From positions 62,001-126,000 of the forward strand of contig NZ_QZFU01000041.1 in the NCBI RefSeq assembly GCF_003598715.1: DNA of 64,000 nucleotides. Reading direction: 5' to 3'. Shown piece by piece: positions 23,516-31,839 of the stretch (the first letter of the stretch is position 1; each line of letters starts with the position of its first letter). The notes beneath the pieces are model-generated. The model saw only the letters and a list, made by a program, of their open reading frames with translations, did no database searches and was not told the origin of the DNA. Both the position numbers and the translations under genes were made by a program. Source of the DNA: Nocardia panacis. GTDB lineage: Bacteria; Actinomycetota; Actinomycetes; Mycobacteriales; Mycobacteriaceae.

Positions 23516-24130
23516 GTGGCCGCCGGTTCCGTCGCCGCCTTTTGGCTGGTGTCGTTCCTGCTCGTCCTGGTTCCGGGTGCGGACTGGGCCTATGTCATCG
23601 GGGCGGGGGCGCGGGAGCGCTCGGTGCTGCCCTCGGTCGGCGGGTTGATCGTGGGATATGTGGGATTGACCCTGGTGGTCGCCGGGGGAGTGGCGGCGGT
23701 GGTGGCGCGCAACCCGGCGGCGCTGACCGTGCTGACCACGGCGGGCGCGGCATATCTGCTCTGGCTGGGAGGTACGGCGCTGTTGCGGCCGGGTGGGCCG
23801 CCGGAGGTGATGCTCGGCGAGCCGACGCCGTGGGGTGCGCGAATTCGGCAGGGCGCGGGCATCAGCGGATTCAATCCGAAGGCGCTGCTGCTGTTCCTGG
23901 CGCTGCTGCCGCAGTTCACCGATCGAAACGGCCAGTGGCCCATGGCGATTCAGATCGGCACACTGGGCATGGTGCACACCGTGACCTGCGGTGTCGTCTA
24001 CCTCGGAGTTGGGTTGGCGGCGCAGGCCCTATTGCGGAATCGGCCCGGTGCGGCCAAGGTGTTGAGCCGCGTCTCGGGGATCGCGATGATCGTTATCGCG
24101 GTGGCGCTGCTTGTCGAACGCTTCGCTTGA
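23516..24130 (+). CDS. LysE/RhtB-type amino-acid exporter
   Basis: This is a 204-residue membrane protein. The GTG at 23516 follows GAGGGAGA; a longer GTG start lies eleven codons upstream. It has about six hydrophobic segments and the family signature VPGADWAYVIGAG near residues 18-30 and SGFNPKALLLFLALLPQFTD near 115-135. It should export an amino acid, the identity of which is not predictable. The divergent Lrp-type gene is the likely regulator. Confidence 0.88.
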   Translation: MAAGSVAAFWLVSFLLVLVPGADWAYVIGAGARERSVLPSVGGLIVGYVGLTLVVAGGVAAVVARNPAALTVLTTAGAAYLLWLGGTALLRPGGPPEVMLGEPTPWGARIRQGAGISGFNPKALLLFLALLPQFTDRNGQWPMAIQIGTLGMVHTVTCGVVYLGVGLAAQALLRNRPGAAKVLSRVSGIAMIVIAVALLVERFA

Positions 24131-24138
24131 GGTCGTGA

Positions 24139-25074
24139 TTAGCGCGACGACTGGAAACGGGCCGACAGGTCGGCCATCTCGCGTTGGAACTCCGTCTGCG
24201 GGGCGTCGTCATCGAGCGCGCCGGGGGGCATCTGCGAATACGCCGGATGCGGATTGGAGGTGTCGGCCTGCGGCTCCTCGGCCGATTCGGCGTGTTCGCC
24301 GCTCACCGGGTCCGGGGAATCGCGGACCAATTGGGTGGCGCGCGTGATGGCGAGGCCGTAGCGCGCACTCGCCGCGTCGTGCACCAGGAGGGCGACACCG
24401 ATCATGACCGGGGCGATGCCGTGCACCGCCGCGTCGTACCAATTGCCCTTGTGCACATACGGATAGGTGTTGAGGCCGACCGTGAGTGCCAATAGCGCGA
24501 CCTCGGCCATGGCCACCTTGCGGCGGCTGTCCAGAATGCCCCACTCGGCGACCTTGTTGGTGCCGATCATGATGATGACCAGACACGCGCTGATCATGGC
24601 CTCGATGAGGTAGCTGAACCAGTAGAGCGGATCGGCCGCACCCGTCGGCGCGATATTGTGCTGCACGTTGACCGCCGACCACAGCATGCCCGCGACCACC
24701 ACCCCGGCCAGCGCGCGCAGCGACCAGGCCCTGGCTCGGTACAGCGAGGCCAGCCTGGCGTGCGGGCTGGACTCGCGGCGCTGGGAGGCGATGGCCCTGC
24801 GGGCGGCCATCAGATCCCGGATGTCGGCCTTCTCGATCTCCTCGACCGTATCCCTGACCCGGTCCGAGGCCACGCCCTGAGCCTGCGAGTGCTTCCAGCG
24901 CTGCTCGCGGTCCAGGGTGCGGATGCGTTCGGCGAGTTCGCGTTCGGCCTGGAGTTCGTCCTCGGACAGTGCCTCGTTGAGCGCTGGGTCGAACTGGTAG
25001 GCCAGGCGGCCACGGGCCCGCTCGACGCGCGCCGCGAGGAAGGCGACGTCGTCGTCGGGTTGCTGGTCGGGCAT
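24139..25074 (-). CDS. Multi-pass membrane protein of unknown function
   Basis: This 311-residue protein starts at an ATG (25074). A highly charged helical N-terminal domain (residues 1-115, with LQAERELAERIRTLDREQRW) precedes four hydrophobic segments between about 120 and 240 (LRALAGVVVAGMLWSAVNVQ, FSYLIEAMISACLVIIMIGT, VALLALTVGLNTYPYV, IAPVMIGVALLVHDA). The tail is acidic and Pro-rich. The membrane part reminds me of DUF2637/Spd-like plasmid-transfer proteins, but I am not certain. It converges on the LysE gene with an 8-base gap. Confidence 0.65.
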   Translation of the reverse strand: MPDQQPDDDVAFLAARVERARGRLAYQFDPALNEALSEDELQAERELAERIRTLDREQRWKHSQAQGVASDRVRDTVEEIEKADIRDLMAARRAIASQRRESSPHARLASLYRARAWSLRALAGVVVAGMLWSAVNVQHNIAPTGAADPLYWFSYLIEAMISACLVIIMIGTNKVAEWGILDSRRKVAMAEVALLALTVGLNTYPYVHKGNWYDAAVHGIAPVMIGVALLVHDAASARYGLAITRATQLVRDSPDPVSGEHAESAEEPQADTSNPHPAYSQMPPGALDDDAPQTEFQREMADLSARFQSSR

Positions 25075-25207
25075 GCGGCTCCAAACAGGCTGGACGGTAA
25101 GGGATCTCGCGTGGGCAGGACCGAGATCCCTTCCTGCGTCGATCGTCCCGGTAGGCGCGAGGATTTTAACGTACACTCTCACGGCCCGAACCGCAGCACC
25201 GGAGGGG

Positions 25208-25585
25208 TCAGATCGGTTCTGCTCGCAGGTCCTCGGAGCCCCAGAAGGCGCGCATGGTCAGGATTCGGCCGTCGGCATCGAATTCCATGACGTCGATGGG
25301 GGATACGGTGAAGCGCTGACCTGCCACGGTGGTGACGAGGGTGAAGCGGAAGGCGGCGTGTCGGTCGGCGATGCGGACCGCGTCCTCGTGCAGTTCGGCG
25401 TGGCGTTCGAGTCCGGTGAGGACGTCATAGAACTCGCGCAGTTGTTCGCGGGTGGTGCGGATCGGTGTCCCCACCGGATCCTCGACGGTGGCCTCGGGGG
25501 CGTAGAGGGCCAGGATGTCGTCGGTGTCGCCCGAGCCGACGGCCGTGACGTAGCGCTCGATGGTGGCCCGAATCTGTTGCGCCAT
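25208..25585 (-). CDS. NTF2-like protein, steroid isomerase / SnoaL type
   Basis: The product has 125 residues, with an ATG (25585) behind GGGAGTT. It has the cone-shaped NTF2 pattern: helix QIRATIERYVTAVGSGDTDD, then ILALYAPEATVEDPVGTPIR, a strand with FRFTLVTTVAGQRFTVSPID, and the closing ILTMRAFWGSEDL. Asp and aromatic residues line the expected pocket, as in ketosteroid isomerases and Rv0760c-like proteins. The box immediately upstream matches the KstR operator, so a role in steroid or sterol metabolism is plausible. The reaction is inferred from family and control, not shown. Confidence 0.8.
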   Translation of the reverse strand: MAQQIRATIERYVTAVGSGDTDDILALYAPEATVEDPVGTPIRTTREQLREFYDVLTGLERHAELHEDAVRIADRHAAFRFTLVTTVAGQRFTVSPIDVMEFDADGRILTMRAFWGSEDLRAEPI

Positions 25586-25602
25586 GGTAACTCCCGTGAA
25601 AT

Positions 25603-25616
25603 TGGAACGTGTTCTA
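25603..25616. promoter_or_regulatory. KstR-like operator
   Basis: The minus strand reads TAGAACACGTTCCA, matching the KstR palindrome TAGAAC-N2-GTTCTA with one change and keeping the invariant TnnAACnnGTnnnA frame. It lies 18 bases before the start of the NTF2-like gene, where a repressor would block transcription. KstR controls cholesterol catabolism in mycolic-acid actinobacteria. Confidence 0.65.
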
Positions 25617-26089
25617 GCATGCAGCATATCAGTCCGCAAACGCATTTCGGTGGGATGTGGCGAGCCCCGTCGACGGCGATCGCGGCCCTTTCACGACCGG
25701 ATCACCCTCGGCGGGGCGGATTCGGGTTTCCCCCGTGTGGGCACGATTTCGGGATTCGGTGCCGACGATGCCGGTGGCTCGCCGCTCCCATCGCGGAAAT
25801 CCGCATCGATTTCCCTGGTTCGCCGTTGAACCCTGTTCCCGATCAGGTGCTCGCACCTATGGAGTCGACATTTCAGCTCCGCTCGTTACCTCGCGTGCAC
25901 CGAGGGCGAGCCACGCGGTGTCGAGCCAATTCGTCCGGTTCGCCGCGCCCGCAGGCATTTGTCGGGGCGGCCGCCAGAAAACTCATCGCTACCGCGTCCC
26001 GGTGTGTCGGCGTCGCGCCATCGACGTCGTGCGGTTTACTCGGTCCGGTCCAACCAGATGTTCGAGTGACGAGTGAAAGCGGAGGAGAC
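25617..26089. other. 473-base gap upstream of the mIHF-like gene
   Basis: No frame in this stretch has a proper start, ribosome-binding site and protein-like composition. The end nearest 26089 must contain the promoter of the mIHF-like gene, including its GGAGGAG site, but I see no convincing -35/-10 pair. No repeat or RNA structure stands out. Confidence 0.4.
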
Positions 26090-26404
26090 ATGGCACTGCC
26101 TACCATGACCGCGGAACAACGCACTGAGGCGTTGGCCAAGGCGGCGGCTGTTCGCAAGGCGCGTTCCGAACTGATCGGCAAGGTGAAGGCGGGCAAGGTT
26201 TCGGTCGCCGACCTGCTCAAGAAGGCCGACAGCGACGATCTGGTGAAGAAGACGAAGGTCGCCGCCGTCATCAAGGCCCTGCCCGGCGTCGGACCGGTCA
26301 AGGCGGCCAAGCTGATGGATCAGGCGGAGATCCCGGAGGACCGCCGCATCGGTGGCCTCGGAGCCCGGCAGCGCGCCGCGCTGCTCGAGGCGCTCAAGGA
26401 CTGA
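26090..26404 (+). CDS. mihF: mIHF-type nucleoid protein (divergent copy)
   Basis: This is a 104-residue basic protein whose ATG (26090) follows GGAGGAG. It fits actinobacterial integration host factor: N-terminal helix MALPTMTAEQRTEALAKAAA, then a basic region and a helix-two-turn-helix (VAAVIKALPGVGPVKAAKLM) and the conserved RRIGGLGARQRAALLEAL. It would bind and bend DNA. The usual copy in this group lies beside gmk; here the neighbour is fdhD, and the middle part (GKVKAGKVSVADLLKKADSD) differs from what I recall of the canonical protein, so it is probably a second, divergent paralogue. Confidence 0.82.
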   Translation: MALPTMTAEQRTEALAKAAAVRKARSELIGKVKAGKVSVADLLKKADSDDLVKKTKVAAVIKALPGVGPVKAAKLMDQAEIPEDRRIGGLGARQRAALLEALKD

Positions 26405-26422
26405 CCGCGCCCTCCGCACTCG

Positions 26423-26451
26423 GAGGGTGTCGGACCGGGTCCGACACCCTC
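26423..26451. terminator. Bidirectional hairpin between mIHF gene and fdhD
   Basis: GAGGGTGTCGGAC-CGG-GTCCGACACCCTC is a perfect 13-bp stem with a 3-base loop. It lies between two convergent genes (stops at 26404 and 26460), so it can end transcripts from both sides. There is no long T-run, as is common in high-GC actinobacteria. Confidence 0.75.
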
Positions 26452-26459
26452 GTGTGCAG

Positions 26460-27293
26460 CTATCGGGCGGCGGCGACGCGGGACTCGATCAACCGTTCCG
26501 CGCCGGTGTAGATGTTCATGGTCGGTCCGCGCAGGAATCCGACCAGGGTGAGACCGGATTGGGCGGCCAGGTCCACGGCCAGCGAACTGGGGGCCGAGAC
26601 CGCGCCCAGCACCGGAATACCCGCCATCACGGCCTTCTGGACCAGTTCGAAACTGGCCCGTCCGCTCACGATGAGCACCAGATCGCGCGCCGGGACGCGG
26701 TTTTCCCGCACTGCCCAGCCGATCACCTTGTCGACGGCGTTGTGCCTGCCGATATCCTCGCGCACCACCAACGGTGCGCCCTCGGCGGTGAACAGACCCG
26801 CCGCGTGCAATCCGCCGGTGACCTCGAAGACCGACTGCTCGGCCCGCAGCGCCGCGGGCAGTCCGGCCAGGGTCTCGATCTCGACCAGCGGGGTCGGCTC
26901 CGGTAGCGGATAGCGGGTGCTGGTTCGCACGTCGTCCAGCGCGGTTTTCCCGCACAACCCACACGCGCCGGTGGAAAGGAATGTGCGCGGTTTGGGTCGG
27001 TACGGCTCGCGTAGGCTGATATCGAGCACGTTGTAGGTATTGCGGCCCTCGTCGTCGGCGCCCGCGCAGTAGCGGGCGGCCACGATATCGGCCGCGTCAC
27101 CGATGATGTTCTCGCTCAACAGGAATCCGTGCGCCAGATCGATATCGCCGCCGGGCGTGCGCATGGTGACCACCAGCGATTCGCCCGCGATGCGCATTTC
27201 CAGCGGCTCCTCCACCGCGAGGGTGTCGGGCCGCTGCACCGCGCCGGTCGGCGTGATCCGGCGCATGGGCCGACGCGCCGTGACCCTAGCCAT
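26460..27293 (-). CDS. fdhD: FdhD sulfurtransferase for formate-dehydrogenase-type enzymes
   Basis: The 277-residue product starts at the ATG at 27293, which overlaps the molybdoenzyme stop by eight bases. The functional CxxC is in STGACGLCGKTAL; GGLHAAGLFTAEGAPLVVRE DIGRHNAVDKV is the conserved core and ASFELVQKAVMAGIPVLGAV the cofactor-binding end. FdhD passes sulfur from a cysteine desulfurase to the molybdenum cofactor and is needed for activity of its partner enzyme. The overlap with the upstream YdeP/FdhF-type gene fits that partnership. Confidence 0.93.
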   Translation of the reverse strand: MARVTARRPMRRITPTGAVQRPDTLAVEEPLEMRIAGESLVVTMRTPGGDIDLAHGFLLSENIIGDAADIVAARYCAGADDEGRNTYNVLDISLREPYRPKPRTFLSTGACGLCGKTALDDVRTSTRYPLPEPTPLVEIETLAGLPAALRAEQSVFEVTGGLHAAGLFTAEGAPLVVREDIGRHNAVDKVIGWAVRENRVPARDLVLIVSGRASFELVQKAVMAGIPVLGAVSAPSSLAVDLAAQSGLTLVGFLRGPTMNIYTGAERLIESRVAAAR

Positions 27294-29583
27294 GCTCGTG
27301 GCGCTCCAACCGCACCACGACAGCCTTGGACACCGGCGTATTGGAACGCTCCGCCACATGATCGAGCGGAACCAGCGGATTGGTCTCCGGGTAGTAGGCG
27401 GCGGCATTGCCGCGCGGGGTCGAGTAGCCGACCAACCGGAATCCGGTGACCCGGCGCTCGATGCCGTCGTTCCACTCGGTGACGATATCCACCAGGTCGC
27501 CCTCGGCGAAGCCCGCGGCGACGATATCGTCCGGATGCACCAGAACCACCTTGCGGCCATTGTGGATACCGCGATAGCGGTCGTCCAGGCCGTAGATGGT
27601 GGTGTTGTACTGGTCGTGGCTGCGCAGCGTCTGCAGGATGAGCCGGTCCTGCGGGACGGGCAGCCAGGTCAGTTCGTTGACCGCGAAATTCGCCTTGCCG
27701 GTCGCGGTGTGGAACTCGCGGGCGTCGCGCGGCGGATGCGGAAGCTGGAATCCGTTGCGCTGCCGGACCTTCGCGTTGTAGTCGGCGCAGCCGGGCACCA
27801 CCCTGGCGATGGCGTCGCGGATCCGGTCGTAATCGGAACGCAGCGCCCGCCACGGCACCGGATGATCCGGCCCGAACAGCTCCTCGGCGAGTTCGCAGAC
27901 GATAGCGACCTCGCTGCGCAATTCCGTGCTGACCGGATCCAGTCGACCCGTCGACAGGTGCACCATGGACATGGAATCCTCCACCGACACCTGCTGTTTC
28001 ACCCCGCCCTGCAGATCGGTGTCGGTGCGGCCCAGGGTGGGCAGAATCAGCGCGGTCGCGCCGTGCACCACGTGGCTGCGATTGAGTTTGGTGGAGATCT
28101 GCACGGTGAGCGCGCAATTGCGCAGTGCCGCCTCGGTGACCTCGGTATCGGGGGTGGCCGAGACGAAATTGCCACCCATGCCGAGGAATACCCTGGCCCG
28201 GCCGTCGCGCATGGCGCGAATGGAATCGACGGTATCCCAGCCGTGTTCGCGCGGGGAGGCGATACCGAACTCGCGGTCCAGCGCGTCGAGGAAGGTATCG
28301 GGCATCTTCTCCCAGATACCCATGGTGCGGTCGCCCTGCACGTTGGAGTGACCGCGCACCGGGCAGACACCCGCGCCGGGCTTGCCGATCATGCCGCGCA
28401 CCAGCAGCAGATTGGTGGCCTCCTCGATGGTGGCCACCCCGTGCGTCTGCTGGGTCAGGCCCATGGCCCAGCAGATGATGACGCTGCGCGATCGCGCCAG
28501 CAGGTCGGCGGTGCGCTCGATCTGCGCGCGGCTCAGACCCGTCGCCTCCTCGACCACGGCCGGATCGACCGCGCGCGTCTGCTTCTCGTATTCGGCGAAA
28601 CCCGCCGTGTGCGCGTCGACGAAGGCGCGATCGACCACCGTGCCCGGCGCCCGATCCTCGGCCTCGAACAGCAACCGGCCCAAGCCCTGGAACAGCGCCA
28701 TATCGCCGCCGAGACGGATCTGCAGGAAATCATCGGCGATGGGGATGCCGGTGGTGAAACCCTTGATCGTCTGCGGGTCGCGGAAACCCATCAGCCCCGT
28801 CTCGGGGAGCGGGTTGATGGCGATCACCTTGGCGCCGTTGGCCTTCGCGCGGCCCAGGGCGCTGAGCATGCGCGGGTGGTTGGTGCCCGGATTCTGACCG
28901 GCGACGATGATCAGGTCGGCCGCGGCGAAATCGTCGATGGTGACCGAACCCTTGCCGATACCAATGGAACTGGTCAGCGCGGCGCCCGAGGATTCGTGGC
29001 ACATGTTCGAGCAGTCGGGCAGGTTGTTGGTGCCGAAGCCGCGCACCAGCAGTTGATAGAGGAACGCCGTCTCATTGGCGGTGCGGCCCGAGGTGTAGAA
29101 CAGCGCCTCGTTCGGGGAACTCAGGGCGCGCAGATTCTCGGCGATGAGCCGGTAGGCGTCGGCCCAGGCGATGGGGGAGTAGTGGGTGTCGCCGGGGTGC
29201 AACACCATCGGATGGGTGAGTCGACCCTGCTGACCCAGCCAGTAGCCGGACTTCTCCGCCAACTCGGCGACCGAATGGGTCGCGAAGAATTCCGGGGTGA
29301 CGGTGCGCAGCGTCGCCTCCTCGGCGACGGCCTTCGCGCCGTTCTCACAGAATTCGGCGGGGCGGCGGTGGCCGGAGGGTTCCGGCCAGGCGCAACCCGG
29401 ACAGTCGAACCCGTGTACCTGATTGACCCGCGACAGGGTGCGGGCGGTGCGCAACACACCCATCTCCTCGACGGAGCGCTTGAGCGCTACCGCCACCGCT
29501 GTCACACCAGCGGCCTGCGCCTTGGGCGCGCTGACGCGCAGGGCGGATTCGTCGATATCCCGGCTCGGCCCATTTCGGTGCAT
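27286..29583 (-). CDS. FdhF/YdeP-family molybdopterin oxidoreductase
   Basis: The protein has 765 residues, the normal length for the YdeP group. It lacks the N-terminal [4Fe-4S] Cys set of classical formate dehydrogenases but has the family motif FDCPGCAWPEP near residues 58-68. Molybdopterin-guanine-dinucleotide contacts are visible in YTSGRTANETAFLYQLLVRG, VAGQNPGTNHPRM and the C-terminal domain (SHDQYNTTIYGLDDRYRGIH, GNAAAYYPETNPLVPL). The natural substrate of YdeP-type enzymes is unsettled; acid-stress and formate roles have been suggested. It is translationally linked to fdhD. Confidence 0.9.
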   Translation of the reverse strand: MHRNGPSRDIDESALRVSAPKAQAAGVTAVAVALKRSVEEMGVLRTARTLSRVNQVHGFDCPGCAWPEPSGHRRPAEFCENGAKAVAEEATLRTVTPEFFATHSVAELAEKSGYWLGQQGRLTHPMVLHPGDTHYSPIAWADAYRLIAENLRALSSPNEALFYTSGRTANETAFLYQLLVRGFGTNNLPDCSNMCHESSGAALTSSIGIGKGSVTIDDFAAADLIIVAGQNPGTNHPRMLSALGRAKANGAKVIAINPLPETGLMGFRDPQTIKGFTTGIPIADDFLQIRLGGDMALFQGLGRLLFEAEDRAPGTVVDRAFVDAHTAGFAEYEKQTRAVDPAVVEEATGLSRAQIERTADLLARSRSVIICWAMGLTQQTHGVATIEEATNLLLVRGMIGKPGAGVCPVRGHSNVQGDRTMGIWEKMPDTFLDALDREFGIASPREHGWDTVDSIRAMRDGRARVFLGMGGNFVSATPDTEVTEAALRNCALTVQISTKLNRSHVVHGATALILPTLGRTDTDLQGGVKQQVSVEDSMSMVHLSTGRLDPVSTELRSEVAIVCELAEELFGPDHPVPWRALRSDYDRIRDAIARVVPGCADYNAKVRQRNGFQLPHPPRDAREFHTATGKANFAVNELTWLPVPQDRLILQTLRSHDQYNTTIYGLDDRYRGIHNGRKVVLVHPDDIVAAGFAEGDLVDIVTEWNDGIERRVTGFRLVGYSTPRGNAAAYYPETNPLVPLDHVAERSNTPVSKAVVVRLERHEHG

Positions 29584-29777
29584 GTGACCATTGTCCTCTC
29601 CACTCGGCGAGCGGTTCGGTGTGCCCTCGCCCTGCCGGTGGAGTCACCTAACCTATCGGTCGGTTTTATCGCACCCTGCCGGATATCGCGTGGCAAATCG
29701 TGATCTACCGCCGGGTAATCCAGCGGTGCGGACTTACGATATTACTGGTCATCGACCCGATCGAAGGCAGTGTGCCG

Positions 29778-30659
29778 ATGGGGATGCGGATACCGATCGC
29801 CGCGCGTGTCGAGGGCGCCGCTCGGCAGCGCAGGGGGACTCGCACGCTCTGGGTGGCGTGCGGCTTATTGGTGATCTTGCTCTGGTCGGGTGGGATGGTC
29901 GGGGCGGCGCCGCCGACTCGGGTGCCGCCGGGGCCGTGTGCCGGGCAACCGGTGTGCCCTCCGCCGATCGTTTTGCCCTCTGTGCCACCGATCAGTATTC
30001 CGCCGCTGCCGCCGATGAGCAGTGCGCCGCCGCCGACTACCGAGCCGCCGCCGGGGACCGTGCCCGCGGGGCCGCCGGTTACCTCCGAAGCGCCGCCCGA
30101 GGGTGATTCGCCCGGTCCGGCGGTTCCCGTGCCTGCCCCTGCCCCTGCCCCTGCCCCTGCCCCTGCCCCTGCCCCTGTGCCTACCCCTGCGCCCGAGGCG
30201 CCCGCGCCGGTTCCTGCTCCCGCCGGGACGCCCGATGCAGTGCCCGCTGGGCCGAATATTGTTGCACCACAACCTATTTCACCCGCAATTGGTCCCGCTG
30301 TGCTGCGGCTGGATCCGGTCGCGGTCGCTCCGGCCGGGATGGTGACCGCTTCGGGGTCCGGATGTGCGCCGCTTGGTCCGGTGGAATTGTCGATCGGCGA
30401 TGCGCGGGTCGGTAGCACCGTCGCGGGACCGGATGGGGCCTTTCGGACCTCCTTGGCCGCTGCGTCCGCCGGGGTCGGGCGGTACGAGGTGAGTCTGCGG
30501 TGCGGGGCATCGGCGGTCGCGCCCCTGGATGTGGTGCTGGTCAGCCGGGTGGACACCGGGACTTCGACGCTGATCGTGATCGTCTTCGCCCTGTTGCTCG
30601 GCGGGGGGTTGTTCGCTCGGCGGGTCGTCTCGGACGCGGTGGATAGGAGGCGGTCGTGA
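29778..30659 (+). CDS. Proline-rich membrane-anchored surface protein
   Basis: The product has 293 residues from the ATG at 29778. A basic N-terminus and hydrophobic segment (LWVACGLLVILLWSGGMVGA) act as signal or anchor. Residues about 60-170 are Pro-rich, including a pure PAPAPAP run encoded by seven GCCCCT hexamers. A beta-rich domain of about 80 residues (PVAVAPAGMVTASGSGCAPL, RYEVSLRCGASAVAPLDVVL) follows, then a C-terminal membrane span (TLIVIVFALLLGGGLFARRV) and a basic tail. It looks like a wall-spanning stalk with an exposed domain. It overlaps the next gene by GTGA. Confidence 0.7.
   Translation: MGMRIPIAARVEGAARQRRGTRTLWVACGLLVILLWSGGMVGAAPPTRVPPGPCAGQPVCPPPIVLPSVPPISIPPLPPMSSAPPPTTEPPPGTVPAGPPVTSEAPPEGDSPGPAVPVPAPAPAPAPAPAPAPVPTPAPEAPAPVPAPAGTPDAVPAGPNIVAPQPISPAIGPAVLRLDPVAVAPAGMVTASGSGCAPLGPVELSIGDARVGSTVAGPDGAFRTSLAAASAGVGRYEVSLRCGASAVAPLDVVLVSRVDTGTSTLIVIVFALLLGGGLFARRVVSDAVDRRRS
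30135..30176 (+). repeat. Hexanucleotide microsatellite (GCCCCT)7
   Basis: Seven perfect copies of GCCCCT, flanked on both sides by the near-unit GTGCCT. Inside the surface-protein gene it encodes alternating Ala-Pro. Copy changes would preserve the frame and only vary the length of the Pro-Ala spacer. Confidence 0.9.
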
Positions 30660-31558
30660 AAGTCTTGCGAATTGTTCTGGCGCTCTTGGTGGTCGGGCTC
30701 TCGTGGCTGCCGTCCGCTCCGGCCCGTGCCGCCGACGGGGTGCGCATGATGGTGAGTATCGATGATCGCGATGTCGGTGGATCCGCGGCGAATTCGCCCA
30801 TTCCGCTGTCCTCGGAGACCGGGGCGCGGGTCACGGTCGCGTTGCTGAACAAAACGGAGACCCCGGTGGTCGCGCACCGGGTCGAAATGACCGGGAAGGT
30901 GCTGGGGCTCACCTTCTTCTCCTACGCCACAGCCGTCGAATTGACCATCGCGCCGGGGAAAACCGAGACGCTGCACTATGTCCTCGACCTCACCGGGCTG
31001 GCACGGCAGACCACCGGGCTGATCGGCGGCGAGGTGGTGGTCTACGGGACCGGCGGCGAGCGGTTGGCGGGCGTGCCCATTGTCGCCGATGTTCGTGGCT
31101 CGCTGTGGTCGGTGTACGGGTTGTTCGGACTGGCGCTGGTGGCTCTGACCGTCGCCGCCATCGCCGATGTGACGCTGTCGATCGTCCGAAACAGGTTCCC
31201 GGACAACCGTTTCCGTCGCGGCCTGCGGCTGCTCGTCCCGGCCCTCGGTATCGGCATGGTCTTCGGATTCGTCGCCTCGGTAGCGCGCTGGTGGGTTCCG
31301 GAGGCCGATATGTGGTGGGCGGTGGCAGGCGGGTGCGCGGTGCTCGGATTCCTGCTCGGATACTCGTCGCCGGTCGCGGAAGCAGGCTACGCCGTGCCCG
31401 AATTCGCGGAGTTGACCGGTGATCTCGACGATGAGCTGGTCGATCCTTCGGCCGGAGATCGGGAACCGGTTCGCCTCGAGGGGGGACGCACTTCGCTGCC
31501 GCCCGGTGTCATTTCCGGAGGAGCGCAGCGGGTTTCGCCTCCGGTGGACACGCGGTGA
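30656..31558 (+). CDS. Exported multi-span membrane protein, partner of the Pro-rich protein
   Basis: This 300-residue product has a GTG start (30656) overlapping the previous stop. It begins with a signal peptide (VLRIVLALLVVGLSWLPSAP, ARA cleavage). A beta-sandwich-like extracytoplasmic domain spans about 30-145 (GARVTVALLNKTETPVVAHR, IAPGKTETLHYVLDLTG), resembling DUF916-type envelope proteins. Three membrane segments follow between 150 and 240 and an acidic cytoplasmic tail ends the protein. Co-translation with the Pro-rich protein suggests a surface complex. No enzymatic motif; function unknown. Confidence 0.7.
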   Translation: MKVLRIVLALLVVGLSWLPSAPARAADGVRMMVSIDDRDVGGSAANSPIPLSSETGARVTVALLNKTETPVVAHRVEMTGKVLGLTFFSYATAVELTIAPGKTETLHYVLDLTGLARQTTGLIGGEVVVYGTGGERLAGVPIVADVRGSLWSVYGLFGLALVALTVAAIADVTLSIVRNRFPDNRFRRGLRLLVPALGIGMVFGFVASVARWWVPEADMWWAVAGGCAVLGFLLGYSSPVAEAGYAVPEFAELTGDLDDELVDPSAGDREPVRLEGGRTSLPPGVISGGAQRVSPPVDTR

Positions 31559-31839
31559 GTGGTTTCGTCGCCGCACTGCTGTCGTGTGACGAATAGTGCC
31601 CGCCCGGGATGGGGCGGCAATTGATTCGCGGGCCGTCCCTGCCTGCTTGATCCCTCGGAATGCGGGAAAACGGACGACGCGAAATTCGCGGGACTCAACT
31701 CGTTTTTCCCGATTCAATACTATCGCGCGGATATGGGCTTGCGGCAAGACCCCCGTAGTGGTTCATACTCGCTGACCTGGGGTTTTATCCCCGGATCTCG
31801 GCAGCGCGGTTCGGAATCGAAGACGGAATGAGGTAGCGG

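Noticed and set aside
25073..26089. Long N-terminal extension of the mIHF-like gene
   Set aside because: The open frame crosses the NTF2-like gene and its KstR box; the GGAGGAG before 26090 and family length fix the short start.
27103..29703. Rightward open frame of 866 codons opposite the molybdoenzyme gene
   Set aside because: Antisense shadow of a confident YdeP-type gene; composition rich in His, Arg, Gly and Asp with no recognisable domain.
30135..30176. CRISPR or mobile repeat
   Set aside because: It is a simple hexamer run inside a coding region encoding Pro-Ala.
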